A DNA stretch of 64,000 bases from Pseudarthrobacter phenanthrenivorans (GCF_000813845.1 NZ_JWTB01000007.1:62001-126000), one strand, 5' to 3'. Positions 1 through 8,025 are shown, counted from the stretch's first letter. The notes: generated by a model not told the origin, from the sequence alone. Translations and numbers: made by a program.

Positions 1-627
1 AGCCCGGCAATCACGGGCACCAGCGAGGAAGTGGTCCGGCTGCTGGATTGGGAACGGGAGGCAGCTGAAGGCCCGGTCACCGACGTCATGGCCGGCGGCC
101 ACCCCGTTGCAGTACTCCAGAGGAACGGGGACTTCCGCTGGCAGCGTTACTCCAGCCAGCTGCAGTCCGCCGGCTACGGCAGTGCCCTGGCGGTGCGGCT
201 GCGGTTGGAACCCGAACCGCCAGGGGATACGACAGTCCCCCGGGAAGACGGGCGCCCTGGCCGCAGCGAAGCGGGCCAGCCCGCCGCTGTCCTTGCCTTC
301 TTCGCCCACGACGCCAAAGCCTTCCCGCTGCAGGTCATTGCTGAAGCACGGAGCTTTGCGGCACTGGCAACCAAGAGCCTGCAGATGGCCGTCAACCTGC
401 ACGCGGCCCGCTCGCTGGCCACCGACCTCCGCTCTGCCCTGGACAGCCGCACATCCATCAACGTGGCGTGCGGGGTGATCATGGCGCAGAACAGGTGCTC
501 CTACCAGGAAGCATTCTCCATCCTGGCCAAGGCTTCGAGCCACCGGAACATCAAAGTGCGCAAGGTGGCGGAGGACATCCTGGAGCAGCTGCCCGAGGGC
601 GCGCCACAGGCGCACTTCGGCCACTAG
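1..627 (+). CDS. GAF/ANTAR-domain antitermination regulator (5' truncated)
   Basis: The reading frame is open to the first base of the window, so the true start lies upstream. A GTG at 31 is only an internal possibility. The last ~60 residues form a recognisable ANTAR domain: a long helix running into LDSRTSINVACGVIMAQNRC, followed by a short-helix segment ending EDILEQL. ANTAR proteins bind paired hairpins in nascent mRNA and prevent termination. The preceding ~110 visible residues look like the end of a GAF-type sensor domain. No target hairpin pair was identified here. The ANTAR call is firm; the signal sensed is unknown. Confidence 0.85.
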   Translation, partial: SPAITGTSEEVVRLLDWEREAAEGPVTDVMAGGHPVAVLQRNGDFRWQRYSSQLQSAGYGSALAVRLRLEPEPPGDTTVPREDGRPGRSEAGQPAAVLAFFAHDAKAFPLQVIAEARSFAALATKSLQMAVNLHAARSLATDLRSALDSRTSINVACGVIMAQNRCSYQEAFSILAKASSHRNIKVRKVAEDILEQLPEGAPQAHFGH

Positions 628-705
628 GTTCCTGCCGCGGCACGGGTTCATTCCTCCCGGGATGGGTAGGAACCGTTGAGGACCGGGCACGGGAGGAGTG
701 GCAGG

Positions 706-1200
706 GTGAAGGACAACGTGCAGGCATCCACCCCGCGCGGCCGTACCGGGAATCCAGCGCCGGGTGGTGCCTCCGCCTGGCCCGCAGGGCCGCTGGCCGC
801 GGGCCTTGGGCTGGCCGCACACCTTGGCGGCGGAGGCCTGTCGCCGGCAGCCCCTGTCGTGGTGGCGCTGGCGGCGCTTCTGGGACTGGCCGCGGTGCTC
901 CTGGAACGCCTGGCGCCGGCACGCCTTCCGGGCTGGGCCATCCTGGTGGCATCCGCCGTTGCCCAACAACTGCTGCACCTGGCGTTCGCAGCCTTCTCGA
1001 CGGCCGGCGCTGTCCCGTTGCCGGACCACATGCATGGCGGACTCCCGGCGCCGGACGTACCGTCGTCGCCAGCCGTCCCTGCAGACCACTCGCTGCACCT
1101 GATGCTCTACCTGCATGCGGCCGCGGCGCTGCTGGTGGACGCGGCCGTTGCCCAGTGGGGCCGGTTCACGGGGTGGGCGCGGGCGTCCCTCAGGATGTAA
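706..1200 (+). CDS. Small His-rich integral membrane protein
   Basis: The 164-residue product has about four hydrophobic segments. The polar stretches between and beside them carry several histidines (QQLLHL, PDHMHGG, DHSLHLMLYLH). Such spacing is common in actinobacterial membrane proteins found with copper-handling genes, but no such partner is in the window, so function is not assigned. The GTG at 706 is chosen because a GGGAGGAG ribosome-binding site lies seven bases upstream; an earlier in-frame TTG at 676 has none. Its stop codon overlaps the end of the convergent anti-sigma gene by about 11 bases. Confidence 0.7.
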   Translation: MKDNVQASTPRGRTGNPAPGGASAWPAGPLAAGLGLAAHLGGGGLSPAAPVVVALAALLGLAAVLLERLAPARLPGWAILVASAVAQQLLHLAFAAFSTAGAVPLPDHMHGGLPAPDVPSSPAVPADHSLHLMLYLHAAAALLVDAAVAQWGRFTGWARASLRM

Positions 1201-1999
1201 GGGTGCCCCTGGCGATGCTCACGCTGGAGTGGGCCGGGTTGCCGTCCACGGGCTCGTCCGACACGTCCACCACCGGGTACTGCGAGAGGTCAAGACCGGC
1301 GGGAACCTGGAATGTCCCCGACGTGGAATTCATGACGCCGAGACTGACCAGCCGGGACAGGTCCGGGGCGATGAGCCACACCTCCTGGTAACCCCTCGCT
1401 TCATCCTTGTCCAGGGTGACCTGCAGGTTGCGCGAGCCATCCGGAGCTGCCACCACCTTGGCCGAGCCTGCCGCCGAATGCTGCGGCAGCGGCTCCAGCT
1501 GGGCGGCCGCCAGCTGCTGGGGCTGGGGACGGTTCAGCGCCCAGATCCCGCCGAAAGCCACCAGCACGGCAGCAGCCGTGGCGGCCAGCCAGGGGCCGGG
1601 ACGCCGCCACCACGCGGCTTTGGCCTGCCCGCGGAAAGGGACAACGTTCGACGGCGGCACTGGGCCCGGTGCGTCGGCGCCAGGGCCCGGGGCGGAGCCG
1701 GCGGCCGGACCGAAGGATGGGCCGCCGCGTCCCTTCCCGACCGCGTCCACTGCCAGGGGGTCCTCCCGCAGGGACTCGTCCAGGCCGAGTTCGCGATGGA
1801 TTCCCGCCCAGACCTCCGGGCCGGGCATGGAGAGCCTGCTCGTGTCGGGCGCGGTCCTGACCGCTTCCACGGTGCGGCGCAGGGCGGCATAGTCGGCAGC
1901 GCATTCGGGGCACGCCCGCAGGTGCTCCCGGCCTTCCGGGTCGTCCCATCCTTCGTACAGGGCCAGGAGGCTCAACTGTTCCGGATCAAGATGCGGCAT
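1190..1999 (-). CDS. rskA: RskA-family anti-sigma factor
   Basis: This is a membrane-anchored anti-sigma factor of 269 residues, predicted to hold the neighbouring sigma factor inactive. The N-terminal ~90 residues are a zinc-finger anti-sigma domain with an HxxxC-x2-C signature (EHLRACPEC). A single membrane segment follows near residues 135-155 (WLAATAAAVLVAFGGIWAL). The C-terminal extracytoplasmic part, with QEVWLIAPD and the VDVSDEPVDG tail, matches the RskA domain. Its start overlaps the end of the sigma gene by 14 bases, the usual translationally coupled sigma/anti-sigma arrangement. Confidence 0.9.
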   Translation of the reverse strand: MPHLDPEQLSLLALYEGWDDPEGREHLRACPECAADYAALRRTVEAVRTAPDTSRLSMPGPEVWAGIHRELGLDESLREDPLAVDAVGKGRGGPSFGPAAGSAPGPGADAPGPVPPSNVVPFRGQAKAAWWRRPGPWLAATAAAVLVAFGGIWALNRPQPQQLAAAQLEPLPQHSAAGSAKVVAAPDGSRNLQVTLDKDEARGYQEVWLIAPDLSRLVSLGVMNSTSGTFQVPAGLDLSQYPVVDVSDEPVDGNPAHSSVSIARGTLTS

Positions 2000-2609
2000 G
2001 GTCTACCTCCAATCTGCTTCTCAGGTGGGTCAGGCTGCGGCGGATGTGGCTCTTGACGGTACCAAGGGGAAGGCCAAGTTTCCGCGAGATCTGTTCGTGC
2101 GTCAGGTCCTCGTAGAAGGCAAGCTTCATGATGGAGCCCTGCGGCTCGCCCAGCCGTTCCAGTTCGCCGTCCAGGAGCAGCCGGTCAGCAAGCATTTCGG
2201 CTGCCTCAGTTCCAGCTCCTGTCTCGCCGGCCATGCCTGCACCGGCGGCGGCAAAGGCCTTGCGGGCCTCGCGGGTCCACGCCTGCTGCGCATCGGCGAT
2301 GGCGTTGCGGGTGATCCCCACGATCCAGGCAGGGAGCCTGGCGACCTCCGGATTGAACGTGGCCCGCGAGCGCCACACACGGATAAAGACCTCCTGGGTC
2401 ACATCGTCTGCGGCGGCACGGTCCGGAAGGGACCGCAGCGCCAGGGTGTGCACCAGTGGCGCGAACTCGCGGTAGGCCGCTGCCAGCGCCCTCTCGTCGC
2501 CGGCCAGGAAGGAGGCGGTCAGACCGTCGTCCCATCCGCGGGAGGCGTGCCCGGGCGATGTCACAGGGAACTCCCTCCCGGCTTCGGTGACGAGAAACGT
2601 GCTGGTCAC
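1986..2609 (-). CDS. sigK: ECF RNA polymerase sigma factor, SigK type
   Basis: This 207-residue protein has ECF sigma domain 2 (residues ~35-105, with DDVTQEVFIRVWR, the core-binding and -10-reading part). Domain 4 (residues ~150-200) has the helix-turn-helix LTHEQISRKLGLPLGTVKSH for the -35. The linker is short, as usual in this group. The start is a GTG three bases after the sortase stop, so sortase, sigma factor and anti-sigma factor form one operon. In mycobacteria SigK/RskA controls secreted surface proteins; here the secreted DUF4397 protein and the sortase are the obvious candidate targets. That link is inferred. Confidence 0.9.
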   Translation of the reverse strand: MTSTFLVTEAGREFPVTSPGHASRGWDDGLTASFLAGDERALAAAYREFAPLVHTLALRSLPDRAAADDVTQEVFIRVWRSRATFNPEVARLPAWIVGITRNAIADAQQAWTREARKAFAAAGAGMAGETGAGTEAAEMLADRLLLDGELERLGEPQGSIMKLAFYEDLTHEQISRKLGLPLGTVKSHIRRSLTHLRSRLEVDHAAS

Positions 2610-2612
2610 CGC

Positions 2613-3395
2613 TTATGCAGGGGCAGCAGTGACAATCACATTGTCGCTGTAGTCCATGCGCTCGTCCAGCCACCGGCCGCCGCAAGTGACCAGCTTGAGT
2701 TCGTGTGGACCGTGGCGGCGGAACACCGAGCCGGAGTCGAATCTGTCCTTGGCCATCAGTTCCACGCGCACCACCCGGTAGGTGAGCGCCGGGGCATCCT
2801 CGCGGCCCACCCGGATCAGTGTTCCGGCCGCAAGGGACTTCAGCGCCGAGAACGGCGCCCTGTCGGAGGTGGTGTCGATATGGCCGGCGATGACGGCGGT
2901 GCCTTCGGCTGCCCCGGGGGCGGGACCGAATTTGTACCAGGCGGCACGGTCGAACACGTCGGGTATCTCCATCGCCCCGCCGCCTGATACTCCGGCAGGT
3001 ACCACGGGCATGCTGATGGAGGTCCCGGACACCGAGAGTGACGTGGGGGCCGGGACGGACCGGGGGGCGGGCGGCGGAGTCGCCGGCCGGATCTGGATGG
3101 CGCTGGTGGAGGGAACAGCGGGCGAGGGAACAGCGGGCGAAGGAACGGCCGGCGGGGTAACAGCTGCCGGTGAAGGCGCGGCAGCGCCGGCCGGGGACGG
3201 GGCGGAGGTCGGAGGGGCCGGGGAACCGGCGGCCGGTGCGACGGTGGCCGTCTCACCGGCGCCGGCGGGGCCCGCAGTCCCGGCGGTACCGGCCGGACCG
3301 CAGCCCGAAAGAACCAGTGCGGCAGCAAGCACCGCCGCCGCAGCGCCCGGGGAACGGCGGCGGTCCGTTCCTGCCGGCGTCGTGCCTGTCTTCAT
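2613..3395 (-). CDS. Class F sortase (lipoprotein-like N terminus)
   Basis: This is a cysteine transpeptidase of the class F sortase family, common in actinobacteria. The 260-residue protein starts with a signal sequence and a lipobox-like LVLSGC at about residues 28-33. A ~75-residue Pro/Ala/Ser/Thr-rich stalk follows, including a tandem AVPSP repeat. The catalytic domain occupies the last ~130 residues, with the His in AGHIDT, the Cys in LKLVTCGG and a downstream Arg (WLDERMDYSDN). GGGAGG is correctly spaced before the ATG. It is first in the operon with sigK and rskA. No LPXTG substrate is encoded nearby. Confidence 0.88.
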   Translation of the reverse strand: MKTGTTPAGTDRRRSPGAAAAVLAAALVLSGCGPAGTAGTAGPAGAGETATVAPAAGSPAPPTSAPSPAGAAAPSPAAVTPPAVPSPAVPSPAVPSTSAIQIRPATPPPAPRSVPAPTSLSVSGTSISMPVVPAGVSGGGAMEIPDVFDRAAWYKFGPAPGAAEGTAVIAGHIDTTSDRAPFSALKSLAAGTLIRVGREDAPALTYRVVRVELMAKDRFDSGSVFRRHGPHELKLVTCGGRWLDERMDYSDNVIVTAAPA

Positions 3396-3509
3396 GCCTG
3401 CTGTCCTCCCTTCAGCACCGGGTAGCCACCCTCAATGGTGCCCGGCGACCCGGATCCGGCGCCGGACCACCAGGGCGGGCGGCCACCCGGCGCATCCTCA
3501 CCAGCAGTC

Positions 3510-3545
3510 AGGGGAGCCGTCCCGCATTGCCGGGCCGGCTCCCCT
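3510..3545 (-). terminator. Terminator hairpin after the DUF4397 gene
   Basis: A 10-bp perfect stem (AGGGGAGCCG with CGGCTCCCCT) has an inner 4-bp CCCG/CGGG stem and a small loop. It lies about 30 bases past the stop of the DUF4397 gene. There is no clear T-tract, so it may act as a weak or Rho-assisted terminator, or stabilise mRNA 3' ends. Confidence 0.6.
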
Positions 3546-3575
3546 GGGCTGGTCCTTCAACAGCTTCCGCCCGCG

Positions 3576-4412
3576 TTACAGCTCCGCGCGCCGGGTCCTG
3601 ACTGCGCGGGCCACGCCGACCGCTCCGGCCAGGAGGGCGAGTGCCGCCAGGCCGAAGCCGGCCGTGGCAACGGCAGGGCCCGCGCCGCCGGCATCCGCTG
3701 GGCCGTTAAGGGCACCGGGAACCGAACCCGGGGCGGAGTGCAGTCCGTCAATGGTCTGCACGGCGAGCTTCAGGTTCTGGTCCTGCAGGCTGCCCCAGGC
3801 GTAGACGATGGTGTGCGTTCCTTCGGTGACCGCCACGTCCGCGGGGCCGAGCACCGGGGTGGTGGTGCCAGCGGCGGCAACCGCGGCAGGGACCGTGCCG
3901 GGGTCGAGGGTCAGGGTCTTTTCATTGGGGTTGGCCAGGTTGCTGATGACGGCGGTGCCGCCGGCCAGGACGTCGACGGCGGGGGCAGCGGCTGCGTGCC
4001 GGACCGTCAGTTTGCCCTTGCCTGCGGGTATCTGGGACACGTCATTGGTGAACAGGCTGGCCGTGGGTTTGCCATCGGCACCGAGGTGCGCGGCGGCGGT
4101 GTAATTTCCGTTGGCGGCGAGGTTGACGCTGACGGGGCCGATCGCCGGCGCGGAAGCGTCTGCGGCGTCCGCTGCCGTGATGGCGATGTTGTACGTGCCG
4201 GCCGGGAGGGCCAGCGGTCCGGCGAGGGTTCCGGGAGTGAAGTCATCCAGGGTGCGTTCGCCGTTGACCCAGACGTCCACGGTCAGTCCGGGGACGCCAT
4301 GCAGCACGGAAAGCTGCGCGTCCCCGTCTGCTGCGTGGGCTGGGCCTGCAAGAGCGATTGCGGCTGCAATGGCTGCTGCACCGGCACCTGCGGTGAAGAT
4401 TGTGTTGCGCAT
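3576..4412 (-). CDS. Secreted DUF4397-domain protein with C-terminal membrane anchor
   Basis: The 278-residue product has an N-terminal signal peptide (hydrophobic run ending in AGPAHAAD). It then carries a DUF4397 region starting LSVLHGVPGLTVDVWVNGE, with a second similar half (KLTVRHAAAAPAVDVLAGG). It ends in a hydrophobic helix and a basic tail (RTRRAEL), typical of a cell-wall or membrane-anchored protein. There is no LPXTG motif. The second ATG is chosen because AAGGAG lies six bases before it; the first ATG directly abuts that site. It sits beside the sortase-sigK-rskA operon and may be a SigK target (inference). Confidence 0.8.
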   Translation of the reverse strand: MRNTIFTAGAGAAAIAAAIALAGPAHAADGDAQLSVLHGVPGLTVDVWVNGERTLDDFTPGTLAGPLALPAGTYNIAITAADAADASAPAIGPVSVNLAANGNYTAAAHLGADGKPTASLFTNDVSQIPAGKGKLTVRHAAAAPAVDVLAGGTAVISNLANPNEKTLTLDPGTVPAAVAAAGTTTPVLGPADVAVTEGTHTIVYAWGSLQDQNLKLAVQTIDGLHSAPGSVPGALNGPADAGGAGPAVATAGFGLAALALLAGAVGVARAVRTRRAEL

Positions 4413-4528
4413 GTCCATCTCCTTGAGCGGCCCGGCTGCCGGGCGTTTTTTGCTGACACCCCTACTACCGGCGCAGCCCCGGATTTGGATGCAGATTCAT
4501 GGAGATTTTTTTGGCTTCTTTCTTCCGC

Positions 4529-5545
4529 CTATGGGGCGGGGGCGGCGGTGCTGGCCCGCAGGACCAGTTCGGGCGGAACCACCGTGGAGCTCACAGCGGC
4601 ACCGGACTCGATCTCCTTGAGCATGATGTCCATGCAGCGGCGCCCCAGTTCCTCGAAGTCCTGGCGGACAGTGGTCAGCGGCGGCGTGAAGTACCCCGCT
4701 TCCGGCTGGTCGTCGAAGCCCACCACGGAGACGTCGTCGGGCACCTTGACCCCTGCCTCGGTGAACGCGCGCAGCAGGCCCAGGGCCATCTGGTCGTTGC
4801 CCACGAAAATGGCCGTGGCCGTCAGGCCTGACGCCAGCCGGCGGCCGATGGCGTAGCCGCTGCCCGCGCTCCAGTCGCCCTCGACCAGCAGGGATTCGTC
4901 CAGGCCGGCCTCCCGCAGGGCCGCCCGCCACCCCTCCGCGCGTTCGGCGCCGTCCGTCCAGTCCGGCGGCCCGGCAACGTGGCCGATCTTCCGGTGCCCT
5001 TCCTTGATGAGGTGTTCGACGGCGAGCAGGGCTCCCGCGCGCTGGTCCACCATTGCGCCGCTGACCGAGGCGCTGCCGGTGGAACCCACGGCCACCACGG
5101 GCACGGGAAGGTTCAGCTGCTCGAGTACGTCAACGGTGTCCGCATGCGGCACCAGGACGGCAATCCCGTCCACGGCCTGGTCCATGAAGTGGCCCACGGC
5201 GTTGGAGATCGCCTCCCGGCTGACTTCCCGGAGCGCGGCGATGCTGACAAAGTACCCGGCGTTGCGGGCCGCCTGCTCAACCCCCAGCAGGGTGTTGGCC
5301 GGGCCGTACTGGGACAGTTCACTGGCCAGCACGCCGATGGTCTGCGAGCGCCGGGTAACCAGGCTCCGGGCCGCGGTGTTGCGCCGGTACCCCAGTTCGG
5401 CAATGGCGGCCTCGACTTTTTCGCGCGTCGCTTTGCTGACATTGGGGTGGTTGTTCACCACGCGGGAGACGGTCTGGTGCGAGACGCCGGCCACCTTGGC
5501 CACGTCTTCCAGGCGCGGCATCCGGCCCTTGCTGGTTTTCGGCAT
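4529..5545 (-). CDS. LacI-family transcriptional regulator
   Basis: This 338-residue repressor has the usual LacI-family length. The N-terminal helix-turn-helix and hinge are clear (LEDVAKVAGVSHQTVSRVVNN). A periplasmic-binding-protein-like ligand domain follows from about residue 65 (QTIGVLASELSQYG), ending with the family's GFDDQPEAGYFTPPLTTVRQ. Although the frame is open further upstream, the ATG at 5545 fits the family start and lies six bases after a CACAAT -10-like box, suggesting leaderless transcription. No sugar operon is adjacent, so the effector is unknown. Confidence 0.9.
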   Translation of the reverse strand: MPKTSKGRMPRLEDVAKVAGVSHQTVSRVVNNHPNVSKATREKVEAAIAELGYRRNTAARSLVTRRSQTIGVLASELSQYGPANTLLGVEQAARNAGYFVSIAALREVSREAISNAVGHFMDQAVDGIAVLVPHADTVDVLEQLNLPVPVVAVGSTGSASVSGAMVDQRAGALLAVEHLIKEGHRKIGHVAGPPDWTDGAERAEGWRAALREAGLDESLLVEGDWSAGSGYAIGRRLASGLTATAIFVGNDQMALGLLRAFTEAGVKVPDDVSVVGFDDQPEAGYFTPPLTTVRQDFEELGRRCMDIMLKEIESGAAVSSTVVPPELVLRASTAAPAP

Positions 5546-5702
5546 GTGCCTATTGTGCCTGTTGGCGTGTTTCCGGCCTGCGGCACATGCCGGAAACCAC
5601 AGCGGCTTCGCGCGGAGCAGCAGCTTCTGGAGCCTTGCGCGGCCCGTGCCCGGCGGGAAGGATGGGGGTGATCCCGCGCCTGTAAAGAAGGAGCCCGGCG
5701 GC

Positions 5703-6044
5703 ATGACCAAGTACCTGATCTCGTTCCCCAGCGGCGCCATGGACATTCCCGATGGCGGCCTGCAGGAAGTAGCGGATGCCGCGCACGCCGTGGTGCAGGA
5801 CGCGAAGGACGCCGGCGTCTGGGTTTTTGGCGGCGGCATTGACGAGGGCGTTCCACCCGTCATGGTGGACGGCGGCGGAACGGTGCATGAAGGCACCTAT
5901 CCCCAGACGGCGCAGATCGAAGGCGGCTACGCGGTGCTGGAACTTCCCACCTACGACGCCGCGCTGCAGTGGGCCGCGAAGATGGCGGCAGCCTGCCGCT
6001 GCGCACAGGAGGTACGCGCCTTCGCGTACGACCCCGCCAGCTGA
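5703..6044 (+). CDS. YCII-domain protein
   Basis: This small (113-residue) cytoplasmic protein is of the YCII/DGPF type. It contains the ferredoxin-like fold pattern MTKYLISFP, a GGG loop, GGYAVLELPTYDAALQWAAKM and a C-terminal EVRAFAY strand. The reaction of this family is largely unknown, and in actinobacteria members often sit near sigma factors. GAAGGAG precedes the ATG. The gene may be cotranscribed with the next one, which starts 16 bases later. Confidence 0.75.
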   Translation: MTKYLISFPSGAMDIPDGGLQEVADAAHAVVQDAKDAGVWVFGGGIDEGVPPVMVDGGGTVHEGTYPQTAQIEGGYAVLELPTYDAALQWAAKMAAACRCAQEVRAFAYDPAS

Positions 6045-6060
6045 AGGCCCCGGCAGATCC

Positions 6061-6660
6061 GTGGAGCTGGACTACCCGTTCACGGGAACCTGGCTGGTGC
6101 AGAACTCTCCGGCCAACCGCGTGCCCAGCCACGGGACGCGGTTGTTTGCCACGAGCCATGCCATCGATTTCACGCCTGTGGACCGGGACGCGCGTTCGGC
6201 GCCAATCACCATGGCTGCGTTGTTCCGGCCCCAGCCGCCGGACCGCTTCGTGGGCTTTGGCAGGGCCATCTTGGCGCCGGTCTCCGGGACGGTGCACGCC
6301 GCCCATGACGGGGAGCCGGACCATGCAGCCTTCCGCGGCTTCCCGTCCATCGGCTACGCGGTCACCCAGGCAGGGAGGGTGCGGGAGGGCTGGCTGGGCC
6401 TGGCCGGCAACCATGTGGTGATCGAACACCTTGGGGTGTTCGTCGCCCTGTGCCATCTGCGGTGCGGGAGCGTCGCTGTCCACCCGGGGCAGCGGGTGGT
6501 GCCTGGGGACGTGATCGGCGGATGCGGCAATTCGGGCAACAGCACGGAACCGCATCTGCATGTCCAGGCGATGGATGGTCCTGATCCGGGGCGTGCGGCA
6601 GCCGTTCCCATCTCATTCCCGGGCGGGCTGCCGCGGAACGGGACCGTTGTGTCCGGATAA
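6061..6660 (+). CDS. M23-like (LytM/peptidase M23) domain protein without signal peptide
   Basis: The 199-residue product has the M23 fold signatures: an N-terminal SHAIDF metal-binding segment, GFGRAILAPVSGTVHAAHDG, NHVVIEHLGVFVALCHL, a PGDVIGGCGNSGNSTEPHLHVQ block and the HxH pair. M23 enzymes are zinc endopeptidases that cut peptidoglycan cross-bridges. This one has no signal peptide and a shortened first motif (HxxD rather than HxxxD), so cytoplasmic location or loss of activity is possible. The GTG start follows the YCII stop closely and has only a weak ribosome-binding site, suggesting coupling. Confidence 0.7.
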   Translation: MELDYPFTGTWLVQNSPANRVPSHGTRLFATSHAIDFTPVDRDARSAPITMAALFRPQPPDRFVGFGRAILAPVSGTVHAAHDGEPDHAAFRGFPSIGYAVTQAGRVREGWLGLAGNHVVIEHLGVFVALCHLRCGSVAVHPGQRVVPGDVIGGCGNSGNSTEPHLHVQAMDGPDPGRAAAVPISFPGGLPRNGTVVSG

Positions 6661-6684
6661 GGGCTGCTGGACGGCTTCGGAAAC

Positions 6685-6719
6685 AAAAAGGGTGTCCGCC
6701 CTGACGCCGGGCGGACACC
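6685..6719 (-). terminator. Intrinsic terminator of tRNA-Lys
   Basis: A perfect 11-bp stem (GGTGTCCGCCC with GGGCGGACACC) and 7-base loop are followed on the minus strand by CTTTTTG. It lies 16 bases after the tRNA 3' end, a classic Rho-independent terminator. Confidence 0.88.
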
Positions 6720-6734
6720 GCGAATTCGTGTGGG

Positions 6735-6807
6735 TGGGCCCTGTGGGGCTCGAACCCACGACCCACGGATTAAAAGTCCGATGCTCTACCAACTGAGCTA
6801 AAGGCCC
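6735..6807 (-). tRNA. tRNA-Lys (anticodon TTT)
   Basis: The minus strand folds as a 73-base tRNA. The 7-bp acceptor stem is GGGCCTT with AGGGCCC. The D-arm contains AGCTCAGTTGGTAGAGC, the anticodon loop is CTTTTAA (anticodon TTT), the T-arm holds GGTTCGAGCC, and A is the discriminator base. The CCA end is not encoded. Confidence 0.97.
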
Positions 6808-7053
6808 CTGCCGGCCGGTCAGACACGTTGTGTCCACCCGTCCGGCCCAATCCATTTCTGGACGTTAATACTCTAACCCATGCTTCCGGCGGCTTTGTCA
6901 CATGTCCCGCGCTCCGGCGTCGTGCATTCCTGCCACCCGGTCACGGCACTTGCCGCAGCCCGAAGACTCCTTTTCCGCGCCTCACACCGCGCATCCCCGG
7001 ATGGTCCGGTGGATGCTCGATTTCCGCTGTGGCACAGGAGTAGCGTGGGGGGC

Positions 7054-7713
7054 ATGAGCGAGCAAGCAGGAACCAGTCCTTACGGCGGCGGCAACCGGCA
7101 CCACAAGCCCAAACCTTTCGCGCCGATGGACTTCGAGCCCTTCGCCGGCGGGGCCGACCCCGCCCGGGTTTCCGAGGCCGCCCACCTTGCCGCCCAGGCC
7201 CTGGTCCGCCATGGCCGCGACAGCGACGATCCCGTGATCACCGAGCGCCTGGTGAAGCTTGCCGACGAACAAGGGCTGGATGCCATCGCCGAGATGTGGG
7301 CGGAAAGCCCTGCCCGCTCCCTTCCCGGCGCCCTGTGGCGGCTCTACGCCCTCCGCGCCGCCACCGTCCAGGATCCCGAACGGATCTCCGTCTACTTCCG
7401 TGCGGGCAGGGACACGGCGCAGGTCTCCAACGTGGTGGCCGGCGCCGCCGAACCGCCGGGCGCTGATGAAATGCGTACCATGGCCGATGCCATCCTTTCC
7501 GGCGCGTTCGACGGCGATTTCGACGTCGCCCTGGAACGTTCCGCAGCCTTTTGCCGCGTCGTTGCCCTGGGACAGGCCACCCTCGCCGACGGCGCCGAGC
7601 ACGCCAACGAGGCACATGCCAGCAAACTGACCCGCAATTCGCACCAACTGGTAAAGACCGCCGAAGACCTGGAACACGCCGCCAACGCGTGGCGCCTGGG
7701 TGAGCTGGACTGA
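7054..7713 (+). CDS. Conserved actinobacterial hypothetical protein (helical)
   Basis: The 219-residue soluble protein is mostly helical after a polar N terminus (GGGNRHHKPKPFAPMDFEPF). I recognise the type as a conserved actinobacterial protein often found near phosphate-transport genes, but I know no demonstrated function. The ATG at 7054 is preferred over an upstream in-frame start at 6880. A TAGCGT -10-like box ends exactly seven bases before it, predicting a leaderless mRNA. A short hairpin follows the stop. Confidence 0.75.
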   Translation: MSEQAGTSPYGGGNRHHKPKPFAPMDFEPFAGGADPARVSEAAHLAAQALVRHGRDSDDPVITERLVKLADEQGLDAIAEMWAESPARSLPGALWRLYALRAATVQDPERISVYFRAGRDTAQVSNVVAGAAEPPGADEMRTMADAILSGAFDGDFDVALERSAAFCRVVALGQATLADGAEHANEAHASKLTRNSHQLVKTAEDLEHAANAWRLGELD

Positions 7714-7723
7714 TACCTTTCCA

Positions 7724-7747
7724 GTCCCCGGAGCGCCATTCGGGGAC
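7724..7747 (+). terminator. Possible terminator hairpin
   Basis: A 7-bp perfect stem (GTCCCCG with CGGGGAC) and 10-base loop lie just after the stop of the hypothetical gene ending at 7713. There is no T-tract, so its strength as a terminator is doubtful. Confidence 0.45.
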
Positions 7748-7770
7748 GACGCCGGCCGCCGCTGTCAAGA

Positions 7771-7799
7771 TTGACTTGGGCCGGACGAAGTAGAAGACT
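7771..7799 (+). promoter_or_regulatory. Promoter of the small RNA at 7806
   Basis: A TTGACT -35 box and an AAGACT -10-like box are 17 bases apart. The predicted start point falls at about 7806, the first base of the RNA's outer stem. The -35 is good and the -10 is only fair (3 of 6 consensus positions). Confidence 0.6.
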
Positions 7800-7805
7800 G
7801 AAACC

Positions 7806-7895
7806 GGTGCCGAGCCGCGAAACCCCCGGGCTTCAACAATTAGCCGCCTAGAGCGGCCTACCGCCGAGAGGCGTATCCGGTTCGGCACCATTTTT
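7806..7895 (+). ncRNA. Unassigned ~90-nt structured small RNA
   Basis: This is a free-standing transcript unit in a 312-base gap. It is closed by a 12-bp outer stem (7806-7817 with 7878-7889; one G-U pair) followed by A and five T residues, so the outer stem doubles as an intrinsic terminator. Inside are a 5-bp hairpin (GCCGC/GCGGC, 7843-7857) and a 4-bp hairpin capped by a GAGA tetraloop (GNRA type, 7862-7873). The latter can be extended by two more pairs around a bulge. A promoter starts it at the first paired base. It has no convincing reading frame. It does not match any tRNA, tmRNA, SRP RNA, 6C or riboswitch layout that I can recall. Confidence 0.65.
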
Positions 7896-8025
7896 CTGCC
7901 CTCATCCGGGTGGCCAATTCAGGGCGTACTGTAACTGGCCGGTAGAGTAGGCGACAGTTGCGCGCCGGCGTCACGTCACACGGCAGCGACCCCCGCCTTA
8001 TAAGTCCCCGGAGACCGGTACATAC

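Noticed and set aside
6880..7053. N-terminal extension of the gene ending at 7713
   Set aside because: The stretch has poor coding character and contains the -10 box of a leaderless start at 7054.
7806..7890. Small RNA considered as a tRNA, in particular a selenocysteine tRNA, because of its outer stem ending in ACCA
   Set aside because: There is no T-arm with a GGTTCGA-type loop, no paired anticodon stem around TTCA, and a T-tract terminator directly follows the stem.
7723..8013. Direct repeat AGTCCCCGGAG at 7723-7733 and 8003-8013
   Set aside because: Only 11 bases and GC-rich, one copy being part of a hairpin; likely coincidence.
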